This document shows positions 35,434-45,184 of a stretch of DNA of 64,000 nt, in pieces. Below the pieces are notes generated by a model, which was not told the DNA's origin, ran no database searches, and saw nothing but the letters and a program-made list of their open reading frames with translations. The translations under genes and the position numbers were made by a program. Within the stretch, counting starts at the first letter, position 1, and each line of letters starts with the position of its first letter. Origin of the DNA: an uncultured Porphyromonas sp. (lineage in GTDB: Bacteria > Bacteroidota > Bacteroidia > Bacteroidales > Porphyromonadaceae); contig NZ_CAJPPN010000002.1 in NCBI RefSeq assembly GCF_905372525.1, positions 1-64,000 on the forward strand, written 5' to 3'.

Positions 35434-35594
35434 AAGGAACACCTATCCCTTACCCTTGGGGATCAAGCCTAAGAGTTCCTCCCAGATAGGGAGAGCATCG
35501 CCCCCTACATATCCCAGTGGCCTTCTCCCCCGGAGTCTAGTGGAGTAGGACTAGGTGTACCCTCAGTGGGTGGCTCTGTGACAATTATTTGTTG

Positions 35595-35602
35595 TACCTT
35601 TG
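35595..35602 (+). promoter_or_regulatory. Putative -7 box for greA (TACCTTTG)
   Basis: A TAnnTTTG match 110 bases before greA. Transcription would start close to the 5' foot of the hairpin at 35606, leaving an about 100-base leader. Confidence 0.5.
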
Positions 35603-35605
35603 CAG

Positions 35606-35643
35606 GCGAACCCTACGACAGTGCATGCTGGAGTAGGGTTCGC
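35606..35643 (+). other. Leader hairpin of greA
   Basis: A perfect 11-bp stem (GCGAACCCTAC with GTAGGGTTCGC) with a 16-base loop begins four bases past the -7 box, so it would form the extreme 5' end of the greA mRNA. It may stabilise or regulate the message. No riboswitch family is recognised. Confidence 0.55.
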
Positions 35644-35711
35644 TATTGTAACTAAACAGCGAATAAATCAACAAACTAGAATAGGAGCATCCAGCTCCCC
35701 CTACATCAATT

Positions 35712-36182
35712 ATGGCATACAACTATATGACCCAGGCAGGCTACGACAAGCTCGTAGCTGAGATCAACGAACTCGAAGCGGTACATCGCCCCGAGATCTC
35801 CCGTCAGATCGCTGAGGCACGTGACAAGGGCGACCTCTCGGAGAATGCCGAGTATGACGCAGCTAAGGAGGCTCAAGGTCTGCTCGAGGGTAAGATCGCC
35901 CAGCTCAAGGCTACTCTAGCCAACACCCGTATCATCGACGAGTCTCGCCTCTCCACAGATACCGTCCAGATCCTCTCCAAGGTCACCATACGCAATGTCA
36001 AGACCTCGGCTGAGCTCACCTACACGCTCGTCTCCGACTCCGAGGCTAACCTCAAGGAGAAGAAGATCTCTGTCAATACCCCTATCGCTAAGGGACTCGT
36101 AGGGAAGAAGGTCGGTGACATCGCTGAGGTACAGACCCCAGGCGGGCTACTGACCTTCGAGATCCTAGATATTTCTATTTAA
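35712..36182 (+). CDS. greA: Transcription elongation factor GreA
   Basis: It rescues backtracked RNA polymerase by stimulating transcript cleavage. The N-terminal coiled coil (about 8-75) ends with the acidic tip DKGDLSENAEYDAAKE (Asp and Glu at the tip), and the C-terminal FKBP-like domain has PIAKGLVGKKVGDIAEVQTPGG. Its 156 residues are typical. It is followed by a HIT protein 31 bases later. Confidence 0.96.
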   Translation: MAYNYMTQAGYDKLVAEINELEAVHRPEISRQIAEARDKGDLSENAEYDAAKEAQGLLEGKIAQLKATLANTRIIDESRLSTDTVQILSKVTIRNVKTSAELTYTLVSDSEANLKEKKISVNTPIAKGLVGKKVGDIAEVQTPGGLLTFEILDISI

Positions 36183-36213
36183 CCCCCCCTTTGCCCTAGG
36201 AGGCTTATTCGAT

Positions 36214-36606
36214 ATGGCAACCCTCTTCACTCGTATCATCGAGGGCGAGATCCCCTCGTACAAAGTCGCCGAAGACAGCGAATTCTACGCCTTCCTCGAC
36301 ATCAACCCTGTACAGCCTGCACACACCCTCGTCGTCCCCCGACAGGAGGTAGACTACATCTTTGACCTAGAGGATGAGCTCCTCGGACGTATGATGACCT
36401 TCGCCAAGAAGGTCGCACAGCAGATCCAGGAGGTCACGGCATGCCGTAAGGTCGCCGTACTAGTCCTAGGGCTAGAGGTGAACCATGCCCACATACACCT
36501 CATCCCTATCAATAGCGAGGGTGACATAGACCTCAAGCACAAACTCCAGCTCCCTCAAGCCGAGATGGAGCGTATCGCAGCAGAGCTACGTCAGCACGCT
36601 AAGTAA
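36214..36606 (+). CDS. HIT family nucleotide-binding protein
   Basis: A 130-residue histidine-triad hydrolase or transferase with the HxHxH motif in VNHAHIHLIPI (about 93-103). FTRIIEGEIPSYKVAEDSEF at the N-terminus and PAHTLVVPRQEVDYIFDL fit Hint/HIT proteins that cleave nucleoside phosphoramidates or dinucleotides. The physiological substrate is unknown. It lies between greA and UDP-glucose dehydrogenase in the same direction. Confidence 0.94.
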   Translation: MATLFTRIIEGEIPSYKVAEDSEFYAFLDINPVQPAHTLVVPRQEVDYIFDLEDELLGRMMTFAKKVAQQIQEVTACRKVAVLVLGLEVNHAHIHLIPINSEGDIDLKHKLQLPQAEMERIAAELRQHAK

Positions 36607-36615
36607 AGGAGCCGT

Positions 36616-37926
36616 ATGCGTATCGCTATCGTCGGGATCGGCTACGTCGGTCTAGTCAGTGCGGCCTGCTTCGCAGACCTCGGAGCAGAGGTATACTGTG
36701 TGGATGTAGATGAGGCGAAGATCCAGGGGCTACGAGAGGGCATTATCCCGATCTATGAGCCTGGGTTAGACACCCTCGTACGCCGAGGTATGGAGGCGGG
36801 ACGCCTACACTTCGGCACCTCGATCGCAGAGGTCCTTCCCCACGTAGAGATCATATTCAGTGCTGTCGGTACACCACCCGACGAGGATGGCTCTGCCGAC
36901 CTCAGGCACGTACTAGCTGTCGCTCGCTCCATCGGGGCAGCTATGACCAGCTACTGTCTCGTAGTGACCAAGAGCACCGTACCCGTAGGCACCTGGAGGC
37001 AGATCCAGCGAGTGATCGAGGAGGAGCAAGCTAAGCGAGGTGTCTCGATACCCTTCGATGTAGCCTCCAACCCAGAGTTCCTCAAGGAGGGTAATGCTAT
37101 CGATGACTTCATGAAGCCCGATCGGGTCGTCGTCGGGGTACAGAGTGAGCGAGCTAAGGAGCTGATGACTCGGCTCTATAAGCCCATACTGCTGAACAAC
37201 TTCCGAGTGCTCTTCATGGACATCCCCTCTGCCGAGATGACTAAGTATGCAGCCAATGCCATGCTGGCCACGCGCATCAGCTTCATGAACGAGGTGGCTA
37301 GGCTATGCGAGGCCGTAGGAGCCAATGTATCGATGGTACGCCGGGGGATGGGCAGTGACGCCCGTATCGGTAGCAAGTTCCTCTATGCAGGGTGTGGCTA
37401 TGGGGGCTCCTGCTTCCCCAAGGATGTCCAGGCCTTCATCCGCACGGCACATGAGCATGGTGAGCGGATGCAGATCCTGGAGGCTGTGGAGGCAGTGAAT
37501 GAACAGCAGAAGCACATACTCTTCGATAAGTTCGCCCACTACTTCGGAGGCGACATCAGAGGACGCAAGGTCGCCGTCTGGGGGCTAGCCTTCAAGCCCG
37601 AGACTGATGATATGCGTCAGGCGCCCTCGCTCGTACTCATAGAGGCACTCCTGGAGGCCGGCTGTGAGGTATCCGTCTACGACCCTGTCGCTATGGAGGA
37701 GGCTCGCCGTCAGCTAGGAGACCGGGTACACTATGCCGCAGACCTATATAGCTCAGCACTAGACGCTGATGCGATCTTCCACGTGACGGAGTGGAAGGCA
37801 TTCCGAATGCCTGCGTGGGAAGTCCTTCGCCGCTCGGTACGGACTCCACTACTGATCGATGGACGCAACGTCTTCGACGCCGGGCCACGAGAAGCAGGCT
37901 TTACCCTCCTACAGATCGGGCAGTAG
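36616..37926 (+). CDS. UDP-glucose 6-dehydrogenase
   Basis: It oxidises UDP-glucose to UDP-glucuronate with two NAD+, supplying precursors for capsule or LPS. The N-terminal NAD motif is IAIVGIGYVGLVSAACFADLG, and the catalytic Cys lies in GCGYGGSCFPKDVQAF (about 257-272). The C-terminal UDP-binding domain has VAVWGLAFKPETDDMRQAPS. Its 436 residues fit. It starts nine bases after the HIT gene. Confidence 0.95.
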   Translation: MRIAIVGIGYVGLVSAACFADLGAEVYCVDVDEAKIQGLREGIIPIYEPGLDTLVRRGMEAGRLHFGTSIAEVLPHVEIIFSAVGTPPDEDGSADLRHVLAVARSIGAAMTSYCLVVTKSTVPVGTWRQIQRVIEEEQAKRGVSIPFDVASNPEFLKEGNAIDDFMKPDRVVVGVQSERAKELMTRLYKPILLNNFRVLFMDIPSAEMTKYAANAMLATRISFMNEVARLCEAVGANVSMVRRGMGSDARIGSKFLYAGCGYGGSCFPKDVQAFIRTAHEHGERMQILEAVEAVNEQQKHILFDKFAHYFGGDIRGRKVAVWGLAFKPETDDMRQAPSLVLIEALLEAGCEVSVYDPVAMEEARRQLGDRVHYAADLYSSALDADAIFHVTEWKAFRMPAWEVLRRSVRTPLLIDGRNVFDAGPREAGFTLLQIGQ

Positions 37927-38057
37927 CTCCCCTCTCTACTATCATACGAGAGGGTCTATCGGCTACCGGCAGCCTTGATGCACCTCAGTTCCACCACCTA
38001 GTAGGGTGTAAGCGAGGCTGTGAGGGAGGATTATATCCAAGCAAAGATTGAACAACG

Positions 38058-39698
38058 ATGATTTCTGTCGATTCCCTTACCGTAGAGATTGGGGGGGCTC
38101 CCCTCTTCTCTAATATCTCCTTTGTCATTAACCCGAAGGATCGTATAGCCCTCATGGGCAAGAATGGTGCTGGCAAGAGTACCCTACTCAAGATCCTTAG
38201 TGGTAGCCGTGAGGCTACACGGGGCAAGGTCTCCGTACCCGAAGGAGTCTCGGTAGCCTACCTCCCACAGCACCTGATGACCGAGGATGGTCGCACCGTC
38301 TTCGAGGAAGCTGAGCAGGCCTTTAGCCACATCCATGAGATGGCGGCTCGGATGGAAGCGCTGAACCAAGAGCTGACTACCCGTACAGACTACGACAGCC
38401 CCGAGTACATGGCGATCATCGAGGAGGTCACCACTCTAGGAGAGAAGTACTACGCTATCGAAGAGATCAACTACGACAAGGCCGTAGAGCTGACCCTGCT
38501 GGGCTTAGGCTTCCGACGCGAGGACTTCACACGACAGACCTCAGAGTTCTCGGGTGGATGGCGTATGCGCATCGAGCTAGCTAAGCTCCTACTCCAGCGC
38601 CCAGACGTTCTCCTGCTGGACGAGCCGACCAACCACCTAGACATAGAGTCGATCCAGTGGCTGGAGGACTTCCTCGTCGAGAGCAACCAGACTGTAGTAG
38701 TCATTAGCCACGATAGAGCCTTCGTAGACCGCATCACGACACGTACCATCGAGATCACAGGTGGGCGAATCTACGACTACAAGGTAAACTATACCGAGTA
38801 TCAGCGTCTGCGAGCGGAGCGGAGAGACCAGCAGCTACGTGCTTATGAAGAGCAGCAGAAGTTCATCGCCGAGACAGAGGAGTTCATAGAGCGCTTCAAG
38901 GGTACTTACTCAAAGACCAATCAGGTACAGAGCCGTGTACGTATGCTCGAGAAGCTCGAGCGTGTGGAGGTAGATGAGATCGATACCTCATCGATCCGCC
39001 TACGCTTCCCACCAGCCCCCCGCTCTGGGAACTACCCCGTAGAGATGCAGTCTGTGGGCAAGGCCTTCGCAGATAAGAGGATCTTCTCCAACGTAGATCT
39101 AATGATCGGACGTGGAGATAAGATAGCCTTCGTAGGCAAGAACGGTGAGGGTAAGAGTACCCTTGTACGGTGTATCATGGGAGAGCTCGAGCACGAGGGC
39201 GAGCTGAAGCTCGGGCACAATGTCCGTGTAGGCTACTTTGCTCAGAATAGTGCAGCAGCAGAGGATGAGACCCGCACCGTCTTCGAGGTCATCGACAGCG
39301 TCGCAGAGGGAGACATCCGTACACGCATCAAGGATCTACTGGGGGCATTCATGTTCGGAGGCGAGGCTTCGACTAAAAAGGTCAAGGTACTCAGCGGTGG
39401 TGAGCGTACACGCCTAGCCCTGCTGAAGCTCCTACTAGAGCCCTACAACCTGCTGATCCTCGACGAGCCCACGAACCACCTAGATATGAAGACTAAGGAG
39501 GTCCTCAAGCAAGCTCTCCTCAACTACGATGGGACACTCATCCTCGTATCGCACGACAGAGACTTCCTCGATGGACTGGTCAGTAAGGTATATGAATTCG
39601 GGGGAGGAAAGGTCGTCGAGCACCTAGAGGGTATCTATGACTTCATGCAGCGCAAGAAGCTAGAGAATCTACGTGAGCTAGAGCGTGTAGGTAGCTAG
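38058..39698 (+). CDS. ABC-F family ATPase
   Basis: A soluble protein with two tandem ABC domains and no membrane segment, the ABC-F type that acts on the ribosome in translation. Walker A motifs GKNGAGKST (about 35-43) and GKNGEGKST, signatures FSGGWRMRIELAK and LSGGERTRLALLK, and two LDEPTNHLD Walker B boxes are visible. A charged inter-domain linker (about 245-315) is the P-site tRNA-interaction motif. Its 546 residues match the YbiT/Uup-like subgroup without a long C-terminal coiled coil. A longer paralogue is at 57091. Confidence 0.93.
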   Translation: MISVDSLTVEIGGAPLFSNISFVINPKDRIALMGKNGAGKSTLLKILSGSREATRGKVSVPEGVSVAYLPQHLMTEDGRTVFEEAEQAFSHIHEMAARMEALNQELTTRTDYDSPEYMAIIEEVTTLGEKYYAIEEINYDKAVELTLLGLGFRREDFTRQTSEFSGGWRMRIELAKLLLQRPDVLLLDEPTNHLDIESIQWLEDFLVESNQTVVVISHDRAFVDRITTRTIEITGGRIYDYKVNYTEYQRLRAERRDQQLRAYEEQQKFIAETEEFIERFKGTYSKTNQVQSRVRMLEKLERVEVDEIDTSSIRLRFPPAPRSGNYPVEMQSVGKAFADKRIFSNVDLMIGRGDKIAFVGKNGEGKSTLVRCIMGELEHEGELKLGHNVRVGYFAQNSAAAEDETRTVFEVIDSVAEGDIRTRIKDLLGAFMFGGEASTKKVKVLSGGERTRLALLKLLLEPYNLLILDEPTNHLDMKTKEVLKQALLNYDGTLILVSHDRDFLDGLVSKVYEFGGGKVVEHLEGIYDFMQRKKLENLRELERVGS

Positions 39699-39790
39699 CG
39701 TATAGGCTATCTACCAGCAACCTTTTGCCCTCTACCTGTGTTGTAGGAGCAATAGGATAGATCCGCAAACCCAATAAACAATATAGACAT

Positions 39791-40423
39791 ATGGCATTAC
39801 TAGATGATCTGACCTGGCGACATGCGACCAAGGCATACGATCCCACACGCAAGGTAAGTGACGAAGATCTGCACAAGATCGTAGAGGCCGCACGCCTAGC
39901 CCCTACCTCCTCTGGGCTACAGCAGTTCCGCCTCATCGTCGTAGGTGACCAAGCCCTCAAGGAGAAGATGGTAGCTGGTGCCCTCAACCCCGACTGCATG
40001 AGAGAGTGCTCGCACGTCATCGTCTTCGCAGCCTGGGATGAGTACACCCCAGAGCGTATCGATGCTATCTACGACCTCACGACAGATGAGCGTGGACTCG
40101 TACGTGGCCGCTTCAAGAGATATACGGATATGCTCAAGGAGACCTTTGGCAAGATGAGCAAGGAGGAGCAGTTCCAGCACGCAGCGAACCAGACCTTCAT
40201 CGCACTCGGGCTAGCACTCGCACAGGCCGCTGAGCTCAAGGTGGATAGTACGCCCATCGGGGGCTTTGATCCTAAGCTCGTAGATGAGCTCCTCGGTCTA
40301 CGAGAAAAGGGACTACGTAGCGTCTCCCTACTCTATCTAGGATATGCGGATCCCGAGCGTGACTGGCTCGGCTCAATGAAGAAGGTACGTAATCCCTACG
40401 AGGAGTTCGTCACCTTCATCTAG
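39791..40423 (+). CDS. Nitroreductase family flavoprotein
   Basis: A predicted FMN-dependent NAD(P)H oxidoreductase of the NfsB-like type (210 residues). Flavin-binding features are WRHATKAYDPTRKV near the N-terminus, AARLAPTSSGLQQFRLIVV, and near the C-terminus TPIGGFDPKLVDELLGL and LLYLGYADPERDW. The natural substrate could be quinones or nitro compounds. It is a single gene followed by a large hairpin. Confidence 0.93.
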   Translation: MALLDDLTWRHATKAYDPTRKVSDEDLHKIVEAARLAPTSSGLQQFRLIVVGDQALKEKMVAGALNPDCMRECSHVIVFAAWDEYTPERIDAIYDLTTDERGLVRGRFKRYTDMLKETFGKMSKEEQFQHAANQTFIALGLALAQAAELKVDSTPIGGFDPKLVDELLGLREKGLRSVSLLYLGYADPERDWLGSMKKVRNPYEEFVTFI

Positions 40424-40497
40424 TCCATAGATCTATTGGCATAGAGGAGACTACCATCAGGTCCACCTCCTCTAAGAGGGAAACCCTCTACCTAATA

Positions 40498-40567
40498 AGC
40501 CCCAGCCCGCTTAGCTCCACCGAGCCCTCTCCATTGTGGTTCGTTTAGGGATAAGCGGGCTGGGGCT
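40498..40567 (+). terminator. Large hairpin after nitroreductase
   Basis: A perfect 16-bp stem (AGCCCCAGCCCGCTTA with its complement) closes a 38-base loop. It lies between the nitroreductase and folD and probably terminates the former. The rest of this 331-base gap shows only the folD -7 box. Confidence 0.6.
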
Positions 40568-40703
40568 CTCTACCTCATAGCGTATCATGAGAGCCTCAGA
40601 CTAGAGTGGTCAGGCGGATGTGTACATATACACTAGTGACGACAGCTCCCTATCACATGGGTGGCAAAGCTTTATACGAAGAGCAGGGCACGGGAGTTTT
40701 TGT

Positions 40704-40711
40704 TATCTTTG
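40704..40711 (+). promoter_or_regulatory. Putative -7 box for folD (TATCTTTG)
   Basis: A perfect TAnnTTTG match 43 bases before the folD ATG. A -33 element is not evident. Confidence 0.5.
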
Positions 40712-40754
40712 ATGAGTTTTACAAACTCTATCGTCAGTACATATCATCAATCGT

Positions 40755-41648
40755 ATGGCAAACTCTACCTACACCCTCCTCGATGGTAAGGCAACCTCAG
40801 CCCAGATCAAAGAGGAGATCGCTACCGAAGTCGCAGCCATGGTCGCACGAGGGGAGCAAGCACCACACCTAGTCGCCATCCTCGTGGGGCATGATGGTGG
40901 AAGCGAGACCTACGTTGCCTCCAAGATCAAGACTTGCCAAGAAGTCGGCTTCCGCTCCTCACTCATCCGCTTTGAGGACGATGTCACCGAAGAGACTCTA
41001 CTAGCCGAGATCAAGCGCCTAAATGAAGACCCAGACGTCACGGGCTTCATCGTACAGCTCCCTCTACCTAAGCACATCGACGAGCAGAAGGTCATCGAGG
41101 CAGTCGATCCCCGCAAGGACGTCGATGGCTTCCACCCAATCAACGTCGGGAAGATGAGCATAGGCCTCCCCTGCTTCGTCTCCGCTACCCCACAGGGGAT
41201 CATCGAGCTCCTACGCCGCTATGACATAGAGACGAGAGGCAAGCACTGTGTCGTACTCGGGCGAAGCAATATCGTCGGTAAGCCCATGGCACAGCTCCTA
41301 CTGCACAAGGCTAACCCCGGAGACTGCACCGTCACAGTATGCCATAGCCGCACACCGAACATCAAGGAGCTCTGCCTACAGGCTGACATCATCGTCGCTG
41401 CTCTCGGCGTGCCCGAGTTCCTACGTGCCGATATGGTACGTCCAGGTACTGTGATCATAGACGTCGGGACGACGCGCGTCCCCGATGCGACACGCAAGAG
41501 TGGCTTCCGCCTGACGGGGGATGTCGCCTTCGCAGAGGTAGCTCCTCTAGCCTCATTCATCACACCAGTCCCCGGAGGTGTCGGTCCGATGACGATCGTC
41601 TCTCTCATGCTCAACACCCTGAAGGCGGCTAAGCAACAGCATGGATAG
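40755..41648 (+). CDS. folD: Methylenetetrahydrofolate dehydrogenase/cyclohydrolase
   Basis: This bifunctional enzyme interconverts 5,10-methylene-THF and 10-formyl-THF using NADP. The signature segments are [19 protein letters not shown] (catalytic Lys), [13 protein letters not shown], the nucleotide-binding [17 protein letters not shown] and [16 protein letters not shown] at the C-terminus. Its 297 residues are typical. The MFS gene starts inside its last eight bases, so the two are coupled. Confidence 0.97.
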   Translation: MANSTYTLLDGKATSAQIKEEIATEVAAMVARGEQAPHLVAILVGHDGGSETYVASKIKTCQEVGFRSSLIRFEDDVTEETLLAEIKRLNEDPDVTGFIVQLPLPKHIDEQKVIEAVDPRKDVDGFHPINVGKMSIGLPCFVSATPQGIIELLRRYDIETRGKHCVVLGRSNIVGKPMAQLLLHKANPGDCTVTVCHSRTPNIKELCLQADIIVAALGVPEFLRADMVRPGTVIIDVGTTRVPDATRKSGFRLTGDVAFAEVAPLASFITPVPGGVGPMTIVSLMLNTLKAAKQQHG

Positions 41649-42927
41649 ATCCGCCTACCCACTTCCCCAATCTAAACGTAATCCCATAGCCTGGGTCCCC
41701 TCCGTCTACTTCGGGATGGGACTCCCCTATGTAGCCCTCTCCCTAGTGTCGGTGATCATGTTCACCGACCTAGGAGTGGAGGAGGAGAAGGTAGCCTTCT
41801 GGACTTCCCTCCTCGTCCTACCTTGGTCGCTGAAGCCCCTCTTTAGCCTCTGTATGGAGCTCTTCGGCACAAAGCGTAGATATATCTTCCTAACGGAGCT
41901 CATTACCTCCCTGATGTTCGGGGCGATATGCTTTGCCCTACCCCTCCCGAGCTTCTTCGTCTATGTAGTAGCACTCATGGGCGTACTCGCTATCAGTGGC
42001 TCAATGCACGACATAGCGGGTGATGGAGTATATATGCAGGAACTGACGAAGGCTCAGCAAGGACAGTATGCAGGCTGGCAAGGAGCCTTCTATAATCTAG
42101 CTAAGATCCTCACCAATGGTGGTCTAGTGTATCTGGCAGGTTATCTGGCCAAGCAACAGGGTATCGTCTCTGCCTGGATGACGATCATGGGTATCTGTGC
42201 TGGGATTATGCTCCTACTCGCCCTATATCATCTATTCATACTCCCACGGGAGGAAGCCAAGCCGAAGAGGTCTGCTCAGGAGGCGACACGGGAGCTCATG
42301 GAGGTCTTAGTATCCTTCTTTAGAAAGAAGTATATCTGGCTCTATCTCGTCTTTATCTTCCTCTATCGCTTGGCAGAGGGGCTTGCGATGAAGATCGCAC
42401 CTATATTCCTCAAAGCCGACTTAGCCAAGGGGGGGATAGCTCTCTCCAACGAGACCTATGGTCTGATCTATGGTACTGCAGGTACGATAGCATTCATCTT
42501 GGGCTCAATCCTATCGGGATATTACATTTCACACTTCGGGCTGAAGAAGGTACTCTTCTCTCTAGTTTGTATCTTCAACATTCCCTTTGCGGTCTATCTC
42601 CTCTTCGCTATATTCCAGCCCCAGCAGATTGCTTGGCTAGCTACAGGTATTATATTTGAGTACTTCAGCTTCGGATTTGGCTTCGTAGGGATTACGCTCT
42701 TCATGATGCAGCAGATCGCCCCCGGGAAGTATCAGATGGCTCACTATGCCTTCGCCAATAGCCTCATGAACCTCAGTGTAGCCGTACCTGGTATGGCTAG
42801 TGGCTGGCTAGCGAAGCATCTAGGCTATGAGACCTTCTTCATCCTCGTGATGGTCGCTACCCTTCCTGCGATCATCATGGCACTACGTCTCCCATTTGCC
42901 CATACAGAGGGAGAGGGCGAGGCTTAG
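41641..42927 (+). CDS. MFS transporter, AmpG-like
   Basis: A 428-residue permease with about 12 membrane helices. Typical AmpG/MFS segments are [36 protein letters not shown] and [17 protein letters not shown]. AmpG proteins import muropeptides or related sugar compounds. The next gene is a GH130 phosphorylase, so import of a manno-oligosaccharide is also possible; neither substrate is shown by sequence. It overlaps folD by eight bases. Confidence 0.85.
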   Translation: MDRSAYPLPQSKRNPIAWVPSVYFGMGLPYVALSLVSVIMFTDLGVEEEKVAFWTSLLVLPWSLKPLFSLCMELFGTKRRYIFLTELITSLMFGAICFALPLPSFFVYVVALMGVLAISGSMHDIAGDGVYMQELTKAQQGQYAGWQGAFYNLAKILTNGGLVYLAGYLAKQQGIVSAWMTIMGICAGIMLLLALYHLFILPREEAKPKRSAQEATRELMEVLVSFFRKKYIWLYLVFIFLYRLAEGLAMKIAPIFLKADLAKGGIALSNETYGLIYGTAGTIAFILGSILSGYYISHFGLKKVLFSLVCIFNIPFAVYLLFAIFQPQQIAWLATGIIFEYFSFGFGFVGITLFMMQQIAPGKYQMAHYAFANSLMNLSVAVPGMASGWLAKHLGYETFFILVMVATLPAIIMALRLPFAHTEGEGEA

Positions 42928-42964
42928 CACAGAGACAACGTTTATCAATCACAATAAGAACCTA

Positions 42965-43963
42965 ATGAGCAAACTCAAGATCGTAGGGCAAGCCCTACCC
43001 GATATGCCCTGGGAAGATCGTCCTAGTGGCTGCCAGGATGTGATGTGGCGCTACAGTGCCAATCCCATCATTCCACGAGACCTCCTACCTACCTCCAATA
43101 GCATATTCAATAGTGCCGTCGTCCCCTTCGGCGAGGGCTACGCTGGCGTCTTCAGGTGTGATGACACCAACCGACGTATGCGTCTGCACGTAGGCTTCAG
43201 TGAGGATGCTATTCACTGGGACATCAATCCCGAACCCTTACACTTCGAGTGCGAGGATCGGGAGATCGGGGAGTGGGTCTATGGCTATGACCCCCGTGTC
43301 GTCTTTATCGAAGATCGTTACTATGTGACGTGGTGCAACGGCTACCATGGCCCGACGATCGGTGTGGCCTATACGTTTGACTTCAAGACATTCCACCAGC
43401 TGGAGAATGCCTTCCTGCCCTTCAATCGCAATGGAGTCCTCTTCCCCCGCAAGTTCCATGGGAAGTTCGCTATGCTCTCTCGCCCAAGCGACAATGGGCA
43501 TACTCCCTTCGGCGATATCTTCTATAGCGAATCTCCCGACCTAGAGTTCTGGGGACGTCATCGCCACGTCATGTCCCCAGCCCCCTTCGAGGACAGCGCC
43601 TGGCAGTGCACCAAGATCGGTGCTGGGCCTATCCCCATCGAGACTAGTGAGGGATGGCTCCTGATCTATCATGGAGTACTGGCCTCATGCAATGGCTTCG
43701 TCTATGCCTTCGGCTCTGCTCTCCTTGACCTCGATGAGCCCTGGAGGGTAAAGTATCGCTCTGGGCCCTACCTAATCTCTCCTCGGGAGCCCTACGAGTG
43801 CATGGGTGACGTCCCCAATGTGACCTTCCCCTGCGCTGCCCTACATGATGCAGAGACTGGGCGTATCGCCGTCTACTATGGCTGTGCAGACACCGTGACG
43901 GGTCTCGCCTTTGGCTACATAGATGAGATCGTAGAGTTCACAAAGCAGAACTCTATCATCTAG
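42965..43963 (+). CDS. GH130 family glycoside phosphorylase
   Basis: A 332-residue five-blade beta-propeller enzyme, similar to beta-1,4-mannosyl-glucose or mannooligosaccharide phosphorylases, which split the glycosidic bond with phosphate to give mannose 1-phosphate. Family segments are [43 protein letters not shown] (catalytic Asp in YDPR), [17 protein letters not shown] and [21 protein letters not shown]. The upstream in-frame ATG overlaps the MFS gene, so 42965 is used. Pairing with a transporter suggests intracellular use of an imported disaccharide. Confidence 0.9.
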   Translation: MSKLKIVGQALPDMPWEDRPSGCQDVMWRYSANPIIPRDLLPTSNSIFNSAVVPFGEGYAGVFRCDDTNRRMRLHVGFSEDAIHWDINPEPLHFECEDREIGEWVYGYDPRVVFIEDRYYVTWCNGYHGPTIGVAYTFDFKTFHQLENAFLPFNRNGVLFPRKFHGKFAMLSRPSDNGHTPFGDIFYSESPDLEFWGRHRHVMSPAPFEDSAWQCTKIGAGPIPIETSEGWLLIYHGVLASCNGFVYAFGSALLDLDEPWRVKYRSGPYLISPREPYECMGDVPNVTFPCAALHDAETGRIAVYYGCADTVTGLAFGYIDEIVEFTKQNSII

Positions 43964-43980
43964 CAGATAGCTCACCCCAA

Positions 43981-44026
43981 GCGAAGCCCCCACAATCCCC
44001 TTTTTAGGGGATTGTGGGGGCTTCGC
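43981..44026 (+). terminator. Hairpin terminator after GH130
   Basis: A perfect 20-bp stem (GCGAAGCCCCCACAATCCCC with its complement) and a TTTTTA loop, then TATTTCT. It starts 17 bases after the stop codon and ends the folD-MFS-GH130 unit. Confidence 0.85.
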
Positions 44027-44224
44027 TATTTCTATGGGAAGAGACCCGGGGAGGGTCTACTCATGCTACGTCCATACCTACTGAGGAGTGTGATAGGGAG
44101 GGGCTAATTATTACGATTATTTGTATATTGCAGTCCCAAACGCATCACAAAACGTCTAAAACACACCACTAGTTGGTGTCCTCCCCCCCTACTTAGTTCT
44201 CACCCCCTTAAACAACGAACACGT

Positions 44225-45163
44225 ATGAAAAAGCTATCAATCCTTACCCTAGGACTAGCCACACTCACCCTATCCACCCTATGGAGCTGTCGCTCCAAGA
44301 GAGGAGAAGGCCCCGAACCCACTCCTACCCCCCAGAAAGAATACCTCCAGAAGAAGGTCGTCACTGAGCTCTTCACGGATCAGACTCAGAGCTTCAAGAC
44401 AACGAGTATCTATGATGCCTTCGGGAAGCTCATCGAGGAATACCGATCCGACTGGGAGGCTGGAGACAAATTCGTCGTCGATAGTCGAGCCTACTATGCT
44501 TACTCCGCCACCGGTAAACTGACGAAGATAACCCACGTCGATGAAGCGACCAAGAAGGAAAGTGGTGGGATCAGCTACGAGTACGATGCGAAAGATCAGC
44601 TCCAGAAAGAGGAGAGCTATGGCATACACCAAGGGAAACGAGAGGTCTACAACTACTCCGTCTATACCTGGGTCGATGGCAAGAAGGCTACCCAAGCCTT
44701 CCATAGCTCCAGTGGAGGAAAGACCTCGCTACGGTATACCATCAAGTATAGCTACAAGGATGGGTACGAGTACCAAGATACATACCCCCTACTCGTCCCC
44801 AATTCCTACAGCGAACGAAAAGCCTTCCGCTACGACGCTCAGGGGCGTGTCATCGAGATGCTCGATGTCCTGAGGAGTGCGATCCCAGACCCCAATGACG
44901 GGACGAAGATCTTACGCTACGAGGATGCAACGATCACGAAGTATGTCACGACCTACAACGAGCGTGGTGACATCGCAAAGGTCGTATGTACCAATCAGCC
45001 GACTGGTGGTACAGAGACCCATGTGCGTACGACAGAGTACACCTATCTCGCTCCCGACAAAAAGGGCAATCCAACGAAGTACCAGATCAAGGATACCTTC
45101 GATACCAACAAGGATCGTATCCAGACCCGTGAGGTCACGATCGAGTACACCTATGCTAAGTAA
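44225..45163 (+). CDS. Putative surface lipoprotein with YD-like repeats (first of pair)
   Basis: A 312-residue exported protein of unknown function. The lipoprotein signal ends LWSC (Cys about 22), followed by a Pro-rich spacer (GPEPTPTPQ). The body consists of repeated units of the form Y-x-Y-(D/S)-x-x-G-(K/R)-(L/V), e.g. YYAYSATGKLTKI, YEYDAKDQLQKE, FRYDAQGRVIEM, TYNERGDIAKV, resembling YD repeats. This predicts an elongated beta-structure on the cell surface. The next gene, 21 bases on, is a clear paralogue with the same C-terminus (TYAK). Confidence 0.72.
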   Translation: MKKLSILTLGLATLTLSTLWSCRSKRGEGPEPTPTPQKEYLQKKVVTELFTDQTQSFKTTSIYDAFGKLIEEYRSDWEAGDKFVVDSRAYYAYSATGKLTKITHVDEATKKESGGISYEYDAKDQLQKEESYGIHQGKREVYNYSVYTWVDGKKATQAFHSSSGGKTSLRYTIKYSYKDGYEYQDTYPLLVPNSYSERKAFRYDAQGRVIEMLDVLRSAIPDPNDGTKILRYEDATITKYVTTYNERGDIAKVVCTNQPTGGTETHVRTTEYTYLAPDKKGNPTKYQIKDTFDTNKDRIQTREVTIEYTYAK

Positions 45164-45184
45164 CACCCCATATCCCCGAAGACA

